DNA of 64,000 bases from Lumbricus terrestris (lineage: Eukaryota > Annelida > Clitellata > Crassiclitellata > Lumbricidae), in NCBI GenBank assembly GCA_949752735.1, contig OX457037.1, positions 18,752,539 through 18,816,538 on the forward strand. The letters are read 5' to 3'. Of this stretch, positions 57,074-64,000 are shown one piece after another. How positions within the stretch are numbered: position 1 is the stretch's first letter; each line of letters opens with the position of its first letter. Under the pieces are notes generated by a model. The model did no database searches, had not been told where the DNA came from, and saw nothing but the letters and a program-made list of their open reading frames with translations. A program made the position numbers and the translations under genes.

Positions 57074-58055
57074 ATACAAATTCTAATAATTTTAGGTCGA
57101 AGTCGTTGACAAAATTTTCATAAATCTGTTATTAATTGTAAAACTGAAAAGTTTTCTACACTCAACACACGATGTAAGAATTAAGACATCATGACTCAAC
57201 AGTCTAAACTCTATCGTTATTCATTACTCGTAGTCATAAATAACTTTTTAATATATATATTGTTCTTATCATCCGATACCCTGTGGATAGTGTAGCCTAC
57301 ACAGTACACTATACTATATAGGCTTTTACATTATTCTTACTTTCTTAGTCTCTTAGTGCGGTCGTGTAGCCAGGAGTTGGAATCTGGGGAGTGTATAAAA
57401 TGAATGGGGTGGTGGACGAATTCGAAGGAACGAGGCCGAAGAGGGCACGATTAGGGGATTTGTTTTTAACTTATGAAATTGATATTTAATCTACATTAAA
57501 ATAGTTTTAACACGATCAGTTTTAACACGAAAGTGTCTTCAATTTAACCATATTGACCACAATGTCAATTTTATTGAAAAAATAGCAAATATTCCCCTTA
57601 ACTATTAGTCTATTATATAACATATAAATATTATTTTAACTTGACCTCGTAGAGAAAGATGAAGAGATCATTCGAAAGTGGACATCAGAAACAAAAAAAT
57701 GGTTTTCAACAAAAGGAAGCTGCTTCAGCAAGCCGGAAATTTCAAATTTCTCTGCACATCCTGATAATAGTTAAAAACTCAGCCAGACTGAAGATCTTCG
57801 AGAAATAAATTCATCCCAAACAGAAAGTACCCTTCAGGAGACTTTGACGACTGTAACAAACGTGACAGAGAATGTAGTTTTGAACCCAAAATGTAATTGT
57901 ACAGCATTTAACAATTGATAATGAATCAGATAGATCTAAATCAAATAATTTTCTTTTAAATACTTCAAATTTTACGAGACATGTTGACATTGGATCAGGA
58001 TCTCATAGCAATCCAGAATTTCGACGTAGTTTCTTGAATGAGAAGTCCTTGAAAA
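57074..58055. other. Spacer downstream of K2
   Basis: Short plus-strand frames near 57657-57760 (MKRSFESGHQKQ) are basic and decayed, reminiscent of the start of hAT-type transposases but not assignable. 58489-58607 on the far side of K2 exon 3 is a dispersed repeat. Confidence 0.35.
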
Positions 58056-61257
<3,202 letters not shown>

Positions 61258-61598
61258 CTTTGCGTTGGGAAAAACCAGTTTGCTTGCTGAAACATCAAAT
61301 TTGACCAGAGTTCTATATTTTTAAGATAATTTGACACGTATATAAATCGTAATTGCTAGAAAAATGTGGGAAGGTTATGTTCTGTGGAGACTATTATGTT
61401 CCTGAAGCTGTTTGTGACACTTTTCTTCCACGACAATTTGCAACTGTTGTCAACTCGAATTTCCTTTTGATGTTCCAGAGCCATACACAATAATTAAGCT
61501 TACCTCTGCTACTTTTCCATCATCTACGGATTAGCATAGGCCCCTTATTATAGGCTACCTGTGCGGAAAGAATTTTTGTCCGCTTAATTCTAGCTATG

Positions 61599-61667
61599 TT
61601 ATCGAATACGAGCTTCATCTCAGTTTCATATATAATAGGAAGCATAGATGAAGCTCGTATTCGATAA
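61599..61667. repeat. Perfect 22-bp inverted repeat
   Basis: 61599-61620 (TTATCGAATACGAGCTTCAT and 2 more) pairs exactly with 61646-61667 across a 25-nt loop. It abuts the mariner insertion. Confidence 0.85.
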
Positions 61668-61669
61668 TA

Positions 61670-62440
61670 CACGGTGGTTCAATAAAATGTAGGCTAAAAT
61701 TATTGTCTTTCAGATATCTCGAATGCTTGATGATTAATCAGACTAAACTTTTCCCAATATTTAGAGAATTGGACCAACAATATGATTAAAAACATATTAA
61801 TTCTTAAATTTGAACGGACAGAAAGATATGAATCTTTCTACTTCATCTCCCAAAATTTAAGTTTTCGGCAAGTCTGTTATGGTGTTCGTTGCGTTTTCGA
61901 CTTTTAGCTGTTCCCATTTGGTCTTCAGTGAACCTGGAGTAAAAATTTACGGAGTCTACTATCGCAACGTTCTTCTGTCATAACATCTTCAACATGTTAT
62001 CAGAAATCTATAGCCCCAGAAGTCTATTTTCTTTTTCAACAGAACAGTGCCAGCTAACAGAGCTAGAAAATCATCGAAATGCTAACAAGAAGGGCACCAT
62101 ACTTCCTTTCTCAAACATTGTGGCCTCCGAACATTCCAGATTTAAATCCTGTCGCCTATAATGTCTTCTTTATTTAAATATTCAACCAATACTTCTTAGA
62201 GTTTCCTCACAAAAGTATTAAAGATTGTTTTCATGTTTGAAGTACTTTGATACAAAATCCAAACGAAAATTGCTCGTAAGCTTAAATATCGGCAGATGAA
62301 GTTGAAAAATTCATATCTTTCTATCCGTTCGAATTTATAACATGATACGATTGATTCAATTCTCTAAATATTGTGAAAATTTCAGTATGATTAATAACCG
62401 GGCAAAAGGAGTTTGGCTCACTTTTTATTGAACCACAGTG
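61670..62440 (+). mobile_element. Mariner (Tc1/mariner) copy, 771 bp, degraded
   Basis: Inverted ends CACGGTGGTTCAATAAAA and, inverted, CACTGTGGTTCAATAAAA, flanked by TA. Within 62030-62170 transposase remnants read in broken frames; WPPNIPDLNPVAYNV is the conserved segment around the last catalytic Asp-containing block. Confidence 0.82.
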
Positions 62441-62689
62441 TATTTTGCGTGTCAGAAAAAATCCACTGTCTTGCTATTTACTTCTCCGGTTTTTCTACAA
62501 AGTGTTTCTTAGCCTATGACTATCGACTATACCTGAATATCTTATTCACGGTACCACGTCATTGGCGCGCAGGACAAAGGCGCGCCAACCACAGCGCGCG
62601 GTCAATGGCAATGGGAGATTACAGTATATAGTGCAACCAAAGTTAGCAGGCGTCGGCTAAGTTTGAACATAATTAGCTAATGTTTGCTT

Positions 62690-63255
62690 AAGCAGTTGTT
62701 CTTGAATGGCAGCTGGATTGATGAAAACGGCTGTTGCTTGAACAGAAGCTGGACTGATGAAAGGAATGCCTTTTAAATGGAAACTGGATTTATGGAAATA
62801 ATTCTTGCTAGCACAGAAGTTGGACTGATGAAAAGAAGTCAAAATTAAATGGTATACCTGCTTGGATAGATGCAAATAATACTTGAAAGAATAAAAGTTG
62901 GATTGATAAAAGAAAACCATGCTTAAATAGAATACGTATCGATGACAATAGTTGTTTAAATTAAATCAAGACTGATGAAATGAATAATTCATGATTAAAT
63001 AGAAGCTGGGTTGATGAAATAATTCTTGCCAAAATAGATGTTCGATTAACGAAAATGTCATTCTTAAAAGCAACCCGGATCGATTAAACTGGCTATTGTT
63101 TAAAACTTTATAATTTGATAGAAGCAAGGTTGAGGAAAATACTTGTTGCTTGAACAGAAGCTCGATTGATGAAAATAATTCATGATTAAATGGAAGCTGC
63201 AGTGATGAAAATAATCCTTGATAAGCAGAAGCTGCAGGATTGATGAGTAGAATTT
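62690..63255. repeat. Minisatellite, about 45-60-bp degenerate units
   Basis: Around ten units of AAATAGAAGCTGGATTGATGAAAATAATTCTTGCTT. The related short array is at 27815-27970. Confidence 0.75.
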
Positions 63256-63312
63256 TTGTTGCTTTGTGGAAATTACCTTGATGTTTTTCACTATCATTTA
63301 CTCCGCGCTTTC

Positions 63313-63438
63313 GTCGGTGCGCATTTGTCGAGTAAATCTTGCCGCGCGCTTATGTCGGCGCGCTTTTGTCGGCGCGCTTATGTCGACGCGTTTTTTGCGG
63401 CGCCCTTATGTCGGCGCGCTTTTGTCCAGCGCGCTAAC
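63313..63438. mobile_element. Tandem-unit terminus of a MULE-like element (family 4), partial
   Basis: Units GCGCGCTTATGTCGGC and GCGCGCTTTTGTCGGC repeated about seven times, as in families 1 to 3. The partner inverted end is not in the window. Confidence 0.5.
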
Positions 63439-63785
63439 GATTCTTAGTTTGTGGCTGAGAAAAAGAATGCAACTTGTCATTATTTTATAGTTTGTGCATC
63501 AAGTAAGACATGCAAAGAATTTATTCATTAACTCAATCATTGCGATGAGTTATGTAGCGCACCTTCAAGACTATTATATGGCACAGGTGCACTCACAAGT
63601 TACAACCAGAGCACGGCAGGGAAAAAGTTTAAGATGCGCGCAAGACGATTCCGAGCTGTCCATGAGGAAACAAGCGCAGCACCAAAGGGAGGCTTATCTA
63701 GAGTTGGAGGATAACATCGGAAGGGGCATGATTCTGCATTGTTATAGCGCAGGCAAAAGGTGAGATGAACACGGCCTAGCGGCTC
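63439..63785 (+). other. Open stretch with a possible tyrosine-tail exon
   Basis: The frame 63494-63763 includes LQDYYMAQVHS and REAYLELEDN, resembling the YLEL sites of receptor A/B tails. An acceptor-like TTATGTAG precedes 63559. Could be the tail of receptor C or chance. Confidence 0.25.
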
Positions 63786-63796
63786 AGTATAGAGCA

Positions 63797-64000
63797 GCGT
63801 TTCCCAAAATGAGTTCCGCGGACAAGGGTTCCGCGAGACGAGCACAGGGGTTCCGCAAAAAGTTGTGAATAATCGAAATTTTAGCGAAAATGCACTGAAA
63901 GTTTGAAACTAGTCGAACGTGTGTTCGTCGACATCCAGACCTGCATTATACCTGAACGGCGAATTAGCTTCTTACCAGTTGAAGTCGAATCGGGTGATTC
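63797..64000. mobile_element. hAT-like fragment and dispersed repeat
   Basis: CAGCGTTTCCCAAAATGAGTTCCGCGG with repeated GGTTCCGCG is the style of Charlie-type hAT ends. From about 63920 it continues into the repeat seen at 38800-38945. Cut by the window end. Confidence 0.4.

Overview
This is animal genomic DNA: genes are split into short exons with GT-AG (and apparent GC-AG) splice sites of matching phase, there is no operon structure, and the sequence is packed with eukaryotic transposons and microsatellites. The transposon mix and the receptor style suit a marine invertebrate. I lean towards a deuterostome (echinoderm or hemichordate), but the sequence alone does not prove this. The palindrome TAGGCCTA occurs about 38 times by eye, against roughly one expected by chance.

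The host genes fall in two groups. On the + strand there are three related immunoglobulin-superfamily (IgSF) receptor genes. Receptor A (5459-19638) has a signal peptide, two Ig domains, a transmembrane exon and a tyrosine-rich tail, but carries an in-frame TAG in Ig2 and a frameshift in the tail. Receptor B (23294-30903) has the same five-exon plan and is intact (426 aa predicted). Receptor C (45508-56448, incomplete) has a signal peptide and three Ig exons; the third has a 1-nt frameshift. On the - strand two three-exon genes encode secreted cysteine-knot (knottin-like) peptide precursors: K1 (33476-35521, 120 aa) and K2 (58056-61257, 129 aa). Their first two exons have identical lengths (76 and 85 nt) and phases. 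The order is A, B, K1, C, K2.

Mobile DNA fills the rest. The main element is an 8,656-bp Maverick/Polinton-like insertion (7867-16522) in the Ig2-to-TM intron of receptor A. It has terminal inverted repeats of about 330 bp, AG...CT ends, a 6-bp CATGTG target duplication and an apparently intact protein-primed family B DNA polymerase gene with one short intron. No integrase, ATPase, protease or capsid gene was recognised. Other elements with readable ends are a piggyBac-like element (21568-22613), a P-like element with a THAP start (26870-29160), a MULE with transposase remnants (39182-40045), a CACTA-like element (51626-53888), a mariner (61670-62440), five short hAT-like MITEs with 8-bp duplications, an unclassified palindrome-rich element (35609-36753), a 5'-truncated non-LTR retrotransposon with a restriction-like endonuclease domain (about 53890-55948), several other LINE fragments and a tRNA-derived SINE.

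A plausible reading is a tandemly duplicated receptor locus with secreted-peptide genes interleaved on the opposite strand, being reshaped by transposons. Any functional link between the receptors and the knottins is inference from position only.
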